Shown: in pieces, positions 55,464-64,000 of the stretch
Numbering within the stretch: the first letter of the stretch is position 1
Layout: each line of letters begins with the position of its first letter
Assembly (NCBI RefSeq): GCF_000787575.1
Contig: NW_012236496.1
Span: forward strand, 132,891-196,890
DNA: 64,000 bases
DNA from: Acytostelium subglobosum LB1
Lineage: Eukaryota; Evosea; Eumycetozoa; Acytosteliales; Acytosteliaceae
Reading direction: 5' to 3'
The notes under the pieces: model-generated
Told to the model about the DNA's origin: nothing
Database searches by the model: none
Seen by the model: only the letters and a program-made list of their open reading frames with translations
Position numbers and translations under genes: made by a program

Positions 55464-56417
55464 TGTACTTGTTCTTCTCTATATATTATATTATTATTAT
55501 TACAATAAAGTATACTTGTTGTTGGTTGTTGGATGTTAGCTACGTTCAACAACACTTGTTGAGCATAGTAGTAGTGATGTGTAGTGATGTGAGGTGAATG
55601 GTCTTTGATGAATGGAAGGATATATTATATAATATAAAGTAGTAGTAGTAGTATAAAGTGATTGATTGATTGATTAGTTAGTAGATGTATTACATTACAT
55701 CATCACTCTTTAGCGCGCTAATGTGACGTGGGGGGACATTTAGCGTCCCTTGGGTTGGAAACAGCACAATGTAGTCGAGTGTCGAATGACAGCTCTCACT
55801 CACCCGCCTCACTCACTCACTCACGTGCACATTCATTCAAACAACTAAACACTCACCTTTGAGGGGTCGTTGTTGTTATTATCAACACTTTATCAATCCA
55901 ATCAATATCTGAATCTTATAATCTTATCTCCTCTCTGTTTTTCTTATTAATATATGTATAAATGTATTATAATATCTATCTTATCTCTTTGTACAATCAA
56001 TCAATTAAGAAATCGGTATTATGAATGATGATGATGATACTGGTATGAGTTATTACCAACACTTGCTCAATCAATATCAGTCCGGATGATGGATGGATTG
56101 GATGACCCATTATTATTCGATTGATTGAGTGTTTGAGGACCACAACAACCCTGCAATCTTGGTCAGATCGACCCAAACACTGCACCCAATCAGAGAACCA
56201 ATCAAAAAAAAAAACGACTGATTGCGCAAAACGATGCTGTTTGTGTGTGTTTGGAGGCAAAACAAGGAGGCAAGGACCTTGTTTTATTCATCCTGTTGTT
56301 GTTTGTTACATAGTTCACTGTTTGATGTTTGTTTGTTTGTTGTTCCAACACTCCCAAAACGGCAAGAATGATTGATTGATTGGAATGGTTCCAGTGATTG
56401 ATCAATCCATTGAATGA
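55464..56417. other. Intergenic region
   Basis: 954 bases. TAGTAGTAGTAGTA runs (about 55643), a GCGCGC site in TTTAGCGCGCTAATG at 55711-55725, CACTCACTCACTCACGTGC at 55811-55829, GATGATGATGATAC near 56027 and an A10 run at about 56205. TGGAATGGTTCCA (56381-56393) lies just past the GST stop. Short ORFs lack support. Confidence 0.5.
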
Positions 56418-57059
56418 TTAAGCATTCATCCATTCAGTGAGTCCCTCACGCTGGTTGAGTGTGGCGAATGATTGTAATGATCGCATGTGTTGGACGTAGC
56501 GATTGACGTTGGGCCAAGCTGTGGGTGGCTTGGGCATGTTGCGTGCCCAGCGCATGTACATTGTGGCCAAAAAGTCGAGTGCAGTCAGTTTGTTGTCGGC
56601 GAGATAGACACGTCCGTCCGAGAGGATGTCGTCGAAGCGGGCCCAAGCGCGCTCAACACGCTCGCGAGCAATATCCTTGATGGCGTCGGCGTGGCCGGCG
56701 GGTGCCTCCTTATCGGCGTAGTACCAATCGCGCATCATTGGTGCCAGGACGTTGGCGCAGTGGACAATGAGCTCGAGCCAGACTCCGCGGGCGGGGCTGC
56801 CGACAGCGGGTGCGTACTGTGGGTAGTGCTCGCTCAGCAGCATCATTAGTGCGGCGGTCTCATAGTGGGCGACACCATCGATCATCAACGTTGGGATGAG
56901 TCCACGTGGGTTGATCTTGAGATAGGCATCCTGCTTGTTCTGGCCAGTAGTAATATCAACAGACTTTATCTCATGTGTTGCCTTGGCATCGATCAACATC
57001 CAATGAACACAAAGACTTGCAGCGCCCTGTGCGTAATAAAGTACATAAGTGTGAGACAT
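56418..57059 (-). CDS. Glutathione S-transferase
   Basis: Single intronless exon, 213 residues. Thioredoxin-like N-domain: VLYYAQGAASLCVHWMLIDA, then INPRGLIPTLMIDG with the cis-Pro of the GSH site, and YETAALMMLLSEHYP, where the Glu/Thr bind the glutathione gamma-glutamyl group. The all-helical C-domain includes YLADNKLTALDFLATMYMRW, the N-capping motif of GSTs. It conjugates glutathione to electrophiles in the cytosol. Active-site Tyr or Ser in the first loop is ambiguous. The sequence resembles bacterial beta/GstA-like enzymes and the gene has no intron, so acquisition from bacteria is possible but unproven. Confidence 0.9.
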   Translation of the reverse strand: MSHTYVLYYAQGAASLCVHWMLIDAKATHEIKSVDITTGQNKQDAYLKINPRGLIPTLMIDGVAHYETAALMMLLSEHYPQYAPAVGSPARGVWLELIVHCANVLAPMMRDWYYADKEAPAGHADAIKDIARERVERAWARFDDILSDGRVYLADNKLTALDFLATMYMRWARNMPKPPTAWPNVNRYVQHMRSLQSFATLNQREGLTEWMNA

Positions 57060-57664
57060 AATTATTATATGTTGTTATATCTTTGTATAAGTTTAGATTG
57101 ATAAAGTGATGATGTTCATCTAGTTCAATTTGTGGACTTGTGTTAAATTTAACTTGTTGGAAGGATGGGGGTCGGGGTCAGTCCTGTGATGTGGATGTCA
57201 AGAGGGTATTCCTTGGAATAGTATTCCAGAACATACGCTCCGATTATTCAAAACAAGCACAAAAGATTGATTCATTGGCATGATTGATTAGGACTTGTCA
57301 CAACCAATCATTCACTCTCTCTCTCTCTCTAACTCAACTATCAACCAACACCAATGATCATAATATGATTGATATTGGTACAATATATCAAGATGTCTGT
57401 CTATCCTATCAATGTCAATTAATTGGGAAAGTGATCATAGTGATTATAGGACGCCGGGCATTCATTTCGCAAAGTCGTTCTCATTTTTTTAATTATTGTT
57501 GTTTTGTGAGTGTGGTTGACGAAGTAGGCGAGGAACTGAACTTAACAAAAACAATGTGTGTGTGAGGTGAGGATGCGTGAGGGCGCGACTTGACTGAGCT
57601 GAAGTCATCAACAACTTGTGAGATTGTATTCAAACCAATAACAACATCATCTACACCTACAACA
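57060..57664. other. Divergent intergenic region
   Basis: Between GST and eIF3i. Contains TGGAATAGTATTCCA at 57214-57228, CTCTCTCTCTCTCT near 57316-57329, an oligo-T run (57485-57491), and a CAA/ACC-rich leader just before the eIF3i ATG. No gene seen. Confidence 0.5.
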
Positions 57665-59268
57665 ATGGTAAGAAAGATACAGTCAATACAAACAATGCAA
57701 TCAATATTCGAAACGAACCTACAGTCATGCGAGTCTTATTATGTATTGGTGGCTCGGTTGACACCTCGAGTTGGCTCAATGTATACATACATTCATTCAT
57801 TCATTCATTCATTTGTTGAATGAACAAAGAGGAGAACATCATACAAACAGTGACCCATTTGGAAGACAGATTAAAGACATCAAATCAAAGAAAGGATGAA
57901 GGACAGAACAGCAGAATATCACAACATGACACGAGGCGACGCGACGCGATGCAACATGACAGGGGATGCATTGGACATAGATAGATGATACTCATTGGAC
58001 AATAATTAGTATAGGACAAATCAACTAACTATCAATTATTCATTCATCAATCACAACTCGATTTATAAATCATCAATCAATCAATCAATCAATCAATTAC
58101 AGAGACCTTTGCATCTACGTCTACACGAGAGACCAATCACTCACATTCAGTTCAATCGCGAGGGCGATCTGCTGTTTGTCGCCGCCAAGGATAAGCTGGC
58201 GTCAGTCTGGTACACTGCCAATGGTGAGCGTATCGGAACCTACGCACATAATGGTGTCGTCTACGGTTTGGACGTCTGTCAGAACACAAAGTACCTGATC
58301 ACCGCTTCGGCCGACGCCAAGATGGTGCTCTGGGATGTCAAGAGCGGCAAGCAACTCGAGTCAGTCTCATTCGAGGTTGCTGCCCGTTGGGTCGAGTTCT
58401 CCCAAGGAGACAGACAGATCCTGCTCGTCACCGACAAGGTCATGGGTATGGAGGCCACCATCCACGTCTTCAACTTTGAGCCAGAGAATGTTCGTAAATG
58501 TATGTTGTCGTCGCACAATCACTGGAATCATTCCAATAACTCATCGATCATTCATACTGACCTGACCTCTCACTCACATCACACAGTATCCAAGGTATAC
58601 CAGTTGCCATCGCCACAATGCAAGATCCTGCAAGCCACTTGGTCTCCAATGAACAAACAGATTCTGGCCGCCTGTGAGGACGGAGCCGTGCGCATCTACG
58701 ACACTGAGAAGAGAGAGTTGGTTCACACGATCCTCGATCACAACAAGCCCGTACAGAAGATCGTCTGGGTCAAGCACAGAATCCTGTTCATGACCTGCTC
58801 AAAGGACGGCACGGCCCGCCTCTACGATGCCAAGACATACCAACACCTCAAGACATACGACACTGGTCGTCCAGTCAACGCCGGCGCCATCTCCCCCCTG
58901 AAGCCACATCTCATCCTTGGTGGAGGTCAGTCTGCCGAGTCTGTAACCACTTCAAAGGTGGACTCCTCCCAGTTCAAGGTCAGGTTCTACCATATTGCCT
59001 TTGGTGATGAGATTGGAGGACTCGTTGGTCACATTGGTCCAGTCCACACGATTGATTTCACAGCCAATGGAAAGACGTAAGTTATATATATCTCATTCAA
59101 TCACTCGATCCACTCAATCACTCACTCAATCAATCAATCACAATCTTTAGGTTTGCCACTGGAGGAGAAGAGGGACTTGTTATTGTTAATCATTTAGACC
59201 CATCCTATTTTGAATTCGACCCAGACATGGAGTTCTCTCCAAAGCAATCAAATGGTGTCAATGCTTAA
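57665..59268 (+). CDS. eif3I: Translation initiation factor eIF3 subunit i
   Basis: Exon 1 57665-57667 is only the ATG; exons 2-4 are 58103-58499, 58587-59076 and 59151-59268 (335 residues). The junction yields MRPLHLRLHERPITHIQFNR, matching the conserved eIF3i start (MKPILLQGHERSITQIKYNR). Seven WD40 repeats follow: GDLLFVAAKD, KYLITASADAKMVLWDVKSG, WSPMNKQILAACEDGAVRIY, FMTCSKDGTARLYDAKTY, then HLILGGGQSAESVTTSKVD and PSYFEFD at the end. eIF3i is part of the eIF3 complex that loads mRNA onto the 40S subunit. The first intron is 435 bases, by far the longest here. The second (58500-58586, 87 bases) has no in-frame stop. Stop TAA overlaps AATAAA. Confidence 0.95.
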
Positions 59269-59837
59269 TAAATCGTTGTCATCATCCATCTATCTATCTA
59301 TATTTGTTAAAGTATGACTACTTGTGGTGCTTGGGATTGAAATGGATCGTAGGATTGATGACGTAGATGGTGTCGACTCAACTGCGCAGTTGAAAAATTG
59401 GTTTAGATCATGTGATTGCTGTGTTGTCATAGGCGTCCCGAACGCCCCTGCATTCTTCGATCCAAATTCGGAAATAAATTCTGGTCTCTGTTTGATGTTT
59501 GTGTGTGTGATGGTGTTTGTTCACTAACAATCGCGAGAGTGAGTGAGTGAGTTGGATAGATTAGCTTTGCAGCAACTTGGTGCAAGTGGGAAGAGTCAAA
59601 GGCGGCAAAGGTTAACCCTTAAGTCCAACCCCTTATTCATTCATTCATTCATTCAATCATTCATACATTCATAGTTCAACAGATATAGATAAACAGATCA
59701 AAAGATATTTGTACATATATTAATAACAACCAATCAAATAAATAATCAAACAAACAACAATCCAACAAAAATAGAGGACAGTACAGAGAAAGATATATAC
59801 ACATACATACAGATACAGATACAGATAGAGATATATA
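59269..59837. other. Intergenic region
   Basis: ATCTATCTATCTATATTTG after eIF3i, later ATTCATTCATTCATTCAATC (59636-59656) and long A-rich stretches with ATAAATAATC and ACAGATACAGATACAGATAG (59810-59829) directly upstream of the next ATG. No gene. Confidence 0.5.
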
Positions 59838-60438
59838 ATGGCAACATACCAACAAGATATAAATGTTGTTACAACAGACCAAACTACGCAACAACAACAA
59901 TCACAATCGGAAGAACATTACTTAGGCTTTAATTGGACAATGTTGGCACTGTTTTTGTTGTCATTGTTGGTGATGGTGTCCTTTGTAAATACTACTACAC
60001 GCAAGACTTCTGTGTCGATTCTGCGCTTCCTGGGCGTAGGTGTCAAGCGTATACCGCGTGTCATAAAGGAGCTGAAACGAAAGGGCTTCCACTTCAGCGG
60101 CATGGTCATTCCAATCATCTATCTGCTTGGTCTCAACTACACCAACTTCATCACACGTCGCTTTGCCTATACGCTAATGTCGGGCATCACGCTGGCCTAC
60201 TTCATTTGGGAGTGTCTGCGTCTCACCGTGCCCGCCGTGCGCGACTTTGCCTTCCGCACCTACGGTGGCATCCTTCGCGAGAAGGAGCGTGACTCATTCA
60301 ATGGATCACTCTACTACCTTCTGGGATCATCCCTGTGTATCTACTTCTTCACGTAAGTCATTCCAAAGTATCAATCAATCAATCAATCAATCAATCACTG
60401 ACACTCACTCAATCAATCAATCAATCACTGACACTCAC

Positions 60439-60469
<31 letters not shown>

Positions 60470-60817
60470 AGTCCATTGATTGCTATCGCCAGCATGTTGT
60501 TCTTGATCATTGGAGACTTTTGTGCAGCGGTCATTGGTATCTCTTATGGAAAGACGCGCATATATGGAAAGAAGAGCCTTGAGGGCACAGTGGCAATGTT
60601 CATCGTGTGTCTACTTATCAGTCTGGCCATGTTCTGGAGATCGAACCTGTGCGAGCAACTGGCATTCTGGGGTGCACTGTCAGCTGCCCTCGTCGAACTC
60701 TTCAATCCATCATTCATAGATGACAACCTCACCATACCATGTATTAGTGGACTGGTAATCCAACTGATCTCAATTAGATTAGGTGCCGAGATACCTGATC
60801 ACTCACTTACACTCTAA
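59838..60817 (+). CDS. Dolichol/phytol-kinase-like membrane protein
   Basis: Exons 59838-60352 and 60472-60817, phase 2, 286 residues. A poly-Q N-terminus precedes seven or eight hydrophobic helices. KELKRKGFHFSGMVIPIIYL is the Arg-Lys-x-x-H motif at the start of the CTP-dependent lipid-kinase fold; LLGSSLCIYFFTPLIAIASM then LIIGDFCAAVIGISYGKTRI and KKSLEGTVAMFIVCL give the conserved D-x-x-A-x-x-x-G-x-x-x-G and KS-x-EGT sequence. Related enzymes include dolichol kinase, plant phytol kinase and yeast DGK1, which use CTP on polyprenols or diacylglycerol in the ER. The substrate cannot be told; the protein is shorter than Sec59 and closer to DGK1 in size. Confidence 0.85.
60373..60467. repeat. 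CAAT microsatellite with CACTGACACTCACTC units
   Basis: Fills the intron of the lipid-kinase-like gene: CAATCAATC runs interrupted twice by ACTGACACTCACT. The coding strand has no stop in this repeat, so an ORF runs through it. Confidence 0.85.
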
Positions 60818-61102
60818 AGAGTGCGTGTGAGCGAGTGATTGGATAGATTGATCATATCAATCAATCAACTTAGAAGAATAGTAATAATAATACCCGATAT
60901 ATGACATCAGCATGTCAAGTTACTTTAGCAGTCAAGGACTGATTGATCGACTTGGTAGCGCGTGAGTGTGCGAGGGCGAAAGGTCACAAACAGCACTTCT
61001 AGGACTTCTGTGAGTTTCGCGAAAGTGGTGAGCCAGTCAACGACTCAGTTACATTCATTGCCAATATCAATCAATCATTGTTATACATATATATATTAAA
61101 TT

Positions 61103-62503
61103 ATGATGACATCAAGTATAACAAAAGGATTGTTATTTAAGGGTGTGTTGTCACCAACTACCAATGTCCCATCATCATCAGCATCATTTGTATCATATAT
61201 CTATCGACGCGGTCACATGTGCGCCAACACATTCATAGCCAGACCCTCAACCTCAACATCGTCACACTTCATAAGAAGCTATACAACTCAAAGACAACAA
61301 GATGAACGACGAGAACAAGAACAACATGATGTAACAATAGTTGAAGAAAAGAAGATGAAGAAGATAGTGGATGATCAAGTTGATGACAATCAGATTATAA
61401 CAAGATTGGAGGTGGATGGTGCAGAGATCACAGCGAATATTATACAGGGCGATCAGAAGCATGTCACTCCAATCAATCCATTCGAATACTCAGTGCGAAC
61501 TGTTGACGACGCATTGCATCTGCCAGCGTTACCTCGCAGTGTTGGCCTCGAATCAGTGTACGTGGCTGGCGCCATACATAATCAACTCAAGAAGTCGATG
61601 GATGTGCTGCGCTCGCTGACCGAGGCCGGCCGCATGGAGAGCTCGTTCGCGCTGTTCCAGGTGATGGAGCGCTTCTACGTGCCCATCGCGCCCGACTGCT
61701 ACGCACTCATTCGCAAGCAGATTGAGCGAGCGCTCGTCGAGGTGGCGCAGTTCAACGACGCGATCATGCGCGAGACGCTGAACCCGGGCTCGGTGCCCGA
61801 CCACGAACTGTACATACCCACGGTCGAGACGATGAACACGGTGCTCAACTACTACACCGAGACGGACCGCCTGCCCCAGGCATTCCGTCTGTTCCTCACG
61901 ATGCGCATCCTGGACGTCAAGCCCAACCAGCACACATACCGCTCGCTGATCAACGCGTCGATGCGCTACGAGGACATTGAGCTGGCGCTTCTGGCATTCG
62001 AGAACATGAGGAATGACGGCATCATCCTCGAGGAGCAGACGTACGAGCGTCTGTTTGAGAGCTGCTGCAACACTGTGCACATCGATGGTGCCGTCGAGCT
62101 CTACCACGAGATGCTCAAGAACTTCAGCATACCGACCATCAACAAGTTTGCCTACCTCACTACCCTCGGCGTCACCGGTCTCATGTCCTGGGTACGCATG
62201 CCCAAGAGCAGTCGATCAGGTCGTGGATGGGTGACCTCACTCCAAGTATCTCCCAGTCGATACATATTCCCTCCCAAGCATGAGAATCATAAGTATGTCA
62301 TCGTCGCGACCCATTACTCAATCAATCAATCAATCAATCCACTCACTTACCTCATTCGTTCATTCATTCAATCAATGCTTAGGTTGTTGGAACCATTCAT
62401 TCCAATTGAGATACAGAATAAACTGATAGGAAGGCAACAGACGAGTGGTGGTGGTGGTGATGGAGATGATAATAGACCATCTGGATTACTTCCATTCGCT
62501 TGA
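61103..62503 (+). CDS. Mitochondrial PPR protein
   Basis: Exons 61103-62292 and 62383-62503, phase 2, 436 residues. The N-terminus is Ser/Arg-rich with few acids (RPSTSTSSHFIRSYTTQRQQ), a mitochondrial presequence. The middle has pentatricopeptide repeats: SSFALFQVMERFYVPIAPDC, ETMNTVLNYYTETDRLPQAF, RLFLTMRILDVKPNQHTYRS and LALLAFENMRNDGIILEEQT then YERLFESCC. PPR proteins bind organelle transcripts. The 90-base intron carries CAATCAATC repeats, is a multiple of three and lacks stops, so retention would add 30 residues (SINQSIN type). The coding part from 61560 to 62170 is notably G/C-rich. Confidence 0.82.
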   Translation: MMTSSITKGLLFKGVLSPTTNVPSSSASFVSYIYRRGHMCANTFIARPSTSTSSHFIRSYTTQRQQDERREQEQHDVTIVEEKKMKKIVDDQVDDNQIITRLEVDGAEITANIIQGDQKHVTPINPFEYSVRTVDDALHLPALPRSVGLESVYVAGAIHNQLKKSMDVLRSLTEAGRMESSFALFQVMERFYVPIAPDCYALIRKQIERALVEVAQFNDAIMRETLNPGSVPDHELYIPTVETMNTVLNYYTETDRLPQAFRLFLTMRILDVKPNQHTYRSLINASMRYEDIELALLAFENMRNDGIILEEQTYERLFESCCNTVHIDGAVELYHEMLKNFSIPTINKFAYLTTLGVTGLMSWVRMPKSSRSGRGWVTSLQVSPSRYIFPPKHENHKYVIVATHYSINQSINPLTYLIRSFIQSMLRLLEPFIPIEIQNKLIGRQQTSGGGGDGDDNRPSGLLPFA

Positions 62504-63064
62504 TCAATCCCATAAACAAAGTAATATATTATTCCAATAACGTTATTATCTTTGGCGCCCTTTTCTTGAATTAAACCAGGAGCTAAAAAGTATCGTTTTT
62601 GTGTGAGACAGAGGAATCAGACCTGGTTTTCGCTTGGGTCCAAATATTGTAGTGAACGAACTTCGTTTAATCCAAAAACTGTCATTTGCGAAACAACATT
62701 TATTTTCAATTCTTTTTTTCTTTTTCATTCATCACACGAAGCATGTGTCTCAACACTTAAGCATCAGCCTTTCTTTTCGCATCCATTCACACCGCATTGG
62801 TATCACGCTCAGAGAGTATGTGTATAATATATTATATCTATTATCGATATCATTCCATCAATCCACATCCATCCATCAACAGCAGCGATCGATTGACATG
62901 AAGGATTGATAACGTGAACGAACAAATGAATGGATGAATGAATGAGAATGATTGAATGAATGATATCGATGCAGACAGACAATACATAGGATACAGACAT
63001 CTAACCATTAAATCTAATCAATCTAACACAGAAAAGTCGACGTTACTCCAAAGACATAATAAGA
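62504..63064. other. Intergenic region
   Basis: Oligo-T tracts (62711-62728) with flanking sequence resembling the T-rich promoter of uS2, then CATCCACATCCATCC and GAATGAATGAATG runs (62862-62960). Short ORFs lack support. Confidence 0.5.
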
Positions 63065-63811
63065 ATGAGTCAATTCCCAGACGTTTTGAACCCACACCAG
63101 GACGATATCCTGAAGATGTTGGCTTGCCACACTCACCTTGGTACCACCAACTGTGACAAGAACATGGGCACCTACGTTTGGAAGAGAAAGACCGACGGTG
63201 TGCACATCATCAACCTCGCCAAGACCTGGGAGAAGATCCAGTTGGCCGCTCGTGTCATCGTTGCCATCGAGAACCCAAAGGACATTGCCATCATCTCCGC
63301 CAAGACCTACGGTCAGCGTGCTGTCTTGAAGTTCGCCAACTTTGTCGGTGCCACCGCCTTCTCTGGTCGTTTCACCCCAGGTACCTTCACTAACCAGATC
63401 CAGGCTAAGTTCACCGAGCCACGTCTGCTCATCGTCTGTGACCCAGAGTCCGACCGTCAGCCATTGAACGAGGCTTCCTACGTCAACATCCCAACCATTG
63501 CTCTGTGCAACACTGACAGCCATTTGGACGGTGTCGACATTGCCATCCCATGCAACAACCGTGCCAAGAACTCAATTGCCTTGATGTTCTGGTTGTTGGC
63601 CCGTGAGGTCTTGCACTTGCGCGGTGCCATCCCACGTGACCAGCCATGGGCCACCAAGGTTGATCTCTTCATCTACCGTGATGCCGATGAGGACGTCGAG
63701 AGCCAGAAGGAGAAGTTGGCCGCCGCCGCCATCGTTGCCCCAGCTGCCGTCCCCTTGATCGAGGCTGAGGAGCCAGTTGCTCAAAGCGAGGACTGGAACA
63801 CTGCTCAATAA
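63065..63811 (+). CDS. rpsa: 40S ribosomal protein uS2 (RPSA)
   Basis: Single exon, 248 residues. Features of eukaryotic uS2 are complete: [100 protein letters not shown] and a short acidic tail ending SEDWNTAQ. uS2 is a 40S assembly and exit-channel protein; the animal paralogue doubles as laminin receptor, but that extended C-terminus is not present here. Codon use is that of a highly expressed gene (CC-rich third positions). The stop overlaps AATAAA. Confidence 0.98.
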   Translation: MSQFPDVLNPHQDDILKMLACHTHLGTTNCDKNMGTYVWKRKTDGVHIINLAKTWEKIQLAARVIVAIENPKDIAIISAKTYGQRAVLKFANFVGATAFSGRFTPGTFTNQIQAKFTEPRLLIVCDPESDRQPLNEASYVNIPTIALCNTDSHLDGVDIAIPCNNRAKNSIALMFWLLAREVLHLRGAIPRDQPWATKVDLFIYRDADEDVESQKEKLAAAAIVAPAAVPLIEAEEPVAQSEDWNTAQ

Positions 63812-64000
63812 ATCCAAACCCTAAACATTCGTTATGGTCTTAGACACAATCATATCAATCCCTGTTGCCAATCATGCCAAGCATGTCAGTCATTCATTCC
63901 ATGACTTGGACGCGACTGCCATGCATCAAAGTTCGAGTTTATTCACTTTTTTTTTTTTCGTCATTCTTTGGATCAATCACTCGACTCGAACTTGCTAAGT

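Noticed and set aside
1-64000. tRNA, rRNA, CRISPR, transposon or viral elements
   Set aside because: Read for cloverleaf B-box motifs, reverse-transcriptase, transposase and integrase motifs, long terminal or inverted repeats and regular spaced repeats; none convincing.

Overview
The window is a gene-dense piece of a dictyostelid (social amoeba) nuclear genome. The evidence is: very short spliceosomal introns (mostly 54-140 bases, GTATGT/GTAAGT donors) filled with TTGA/CAAT tetranucleotide repeats; poly-Q, poly-N and CAA-rich tracts; FNIP-repeat proteins; a 162-residue Skp1 with the dictyostelid C-terminus; and AT-rich intergenic DNA around coding DNA that is much less AT-rich than in Dictyostelium discoideum. 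The species cannot be fixed from the sequence. I find 34 protein genes, about one per 1.9 kb on both strands. I find no tRNA, rRNA, transposon, viral element or CRISPR array. Most multi-exon models below were built by hand by matching reading phase across each junction.

Layout. 0-9 kb: a MACPF-domain protein, an FHA plus tandem-BRCT protein with MDC1-like layout, a Sec14-like lipid-transfer protein, a GYPP-repeat C2 protein, a PARP-fold protein lacking two catalytic residues, and a three-helix membrane protein. 9.5-22 kb: a mitochondrial helical-repeat (PPR-like) protein, a large type I surface protein, an F-box/FNIP gene, a tubulin-tyrosine-ligase-like enzyme, and a second FNIP gene with a reading-frame slip. 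22-33 kb: an NT5C2-type 5'-nucleotidase, a divergent cis-prenyltransferase-like protein, a secreted/GPI protein, a GNAT protein and an ankyrin-repeat gene. 33-47 kb: HEATR3/SYO1, a GT23-like fucosyltransferase, a VTC1/DUF202 protein, Skp1, a RING/UBR-box protein, a SNARE-like protein, Nup85 and ribosomal eS10. 47-64 kb: two small secreted Cys-rich proteins, a decayed host gene, Pex14, an ARM-DH-PH RhoGEF, a GST, eIF3i with an ATG-only first exon, a dolichol-kinase-like membrane protein, a PPR protein and ribosomal uS2.

No operon-like system is visible; the genes are mostly independent housekeeping genes mixed with lineage-specific families (FNIP, ankyrin, secreted). The observations most worth following are the PARP homologue with an H-N-Q triad, the MDC1-like mediator, the divergent cis-prenyltransferase, the RING plus UBR-box protein, and a palindromic TGGAA-N3-TTCCA motif that recurs inside introns of unrelated genes. 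Several expanded-family genes carry single-base slips, two at homopolymers, which may be assembly errors or real decay.
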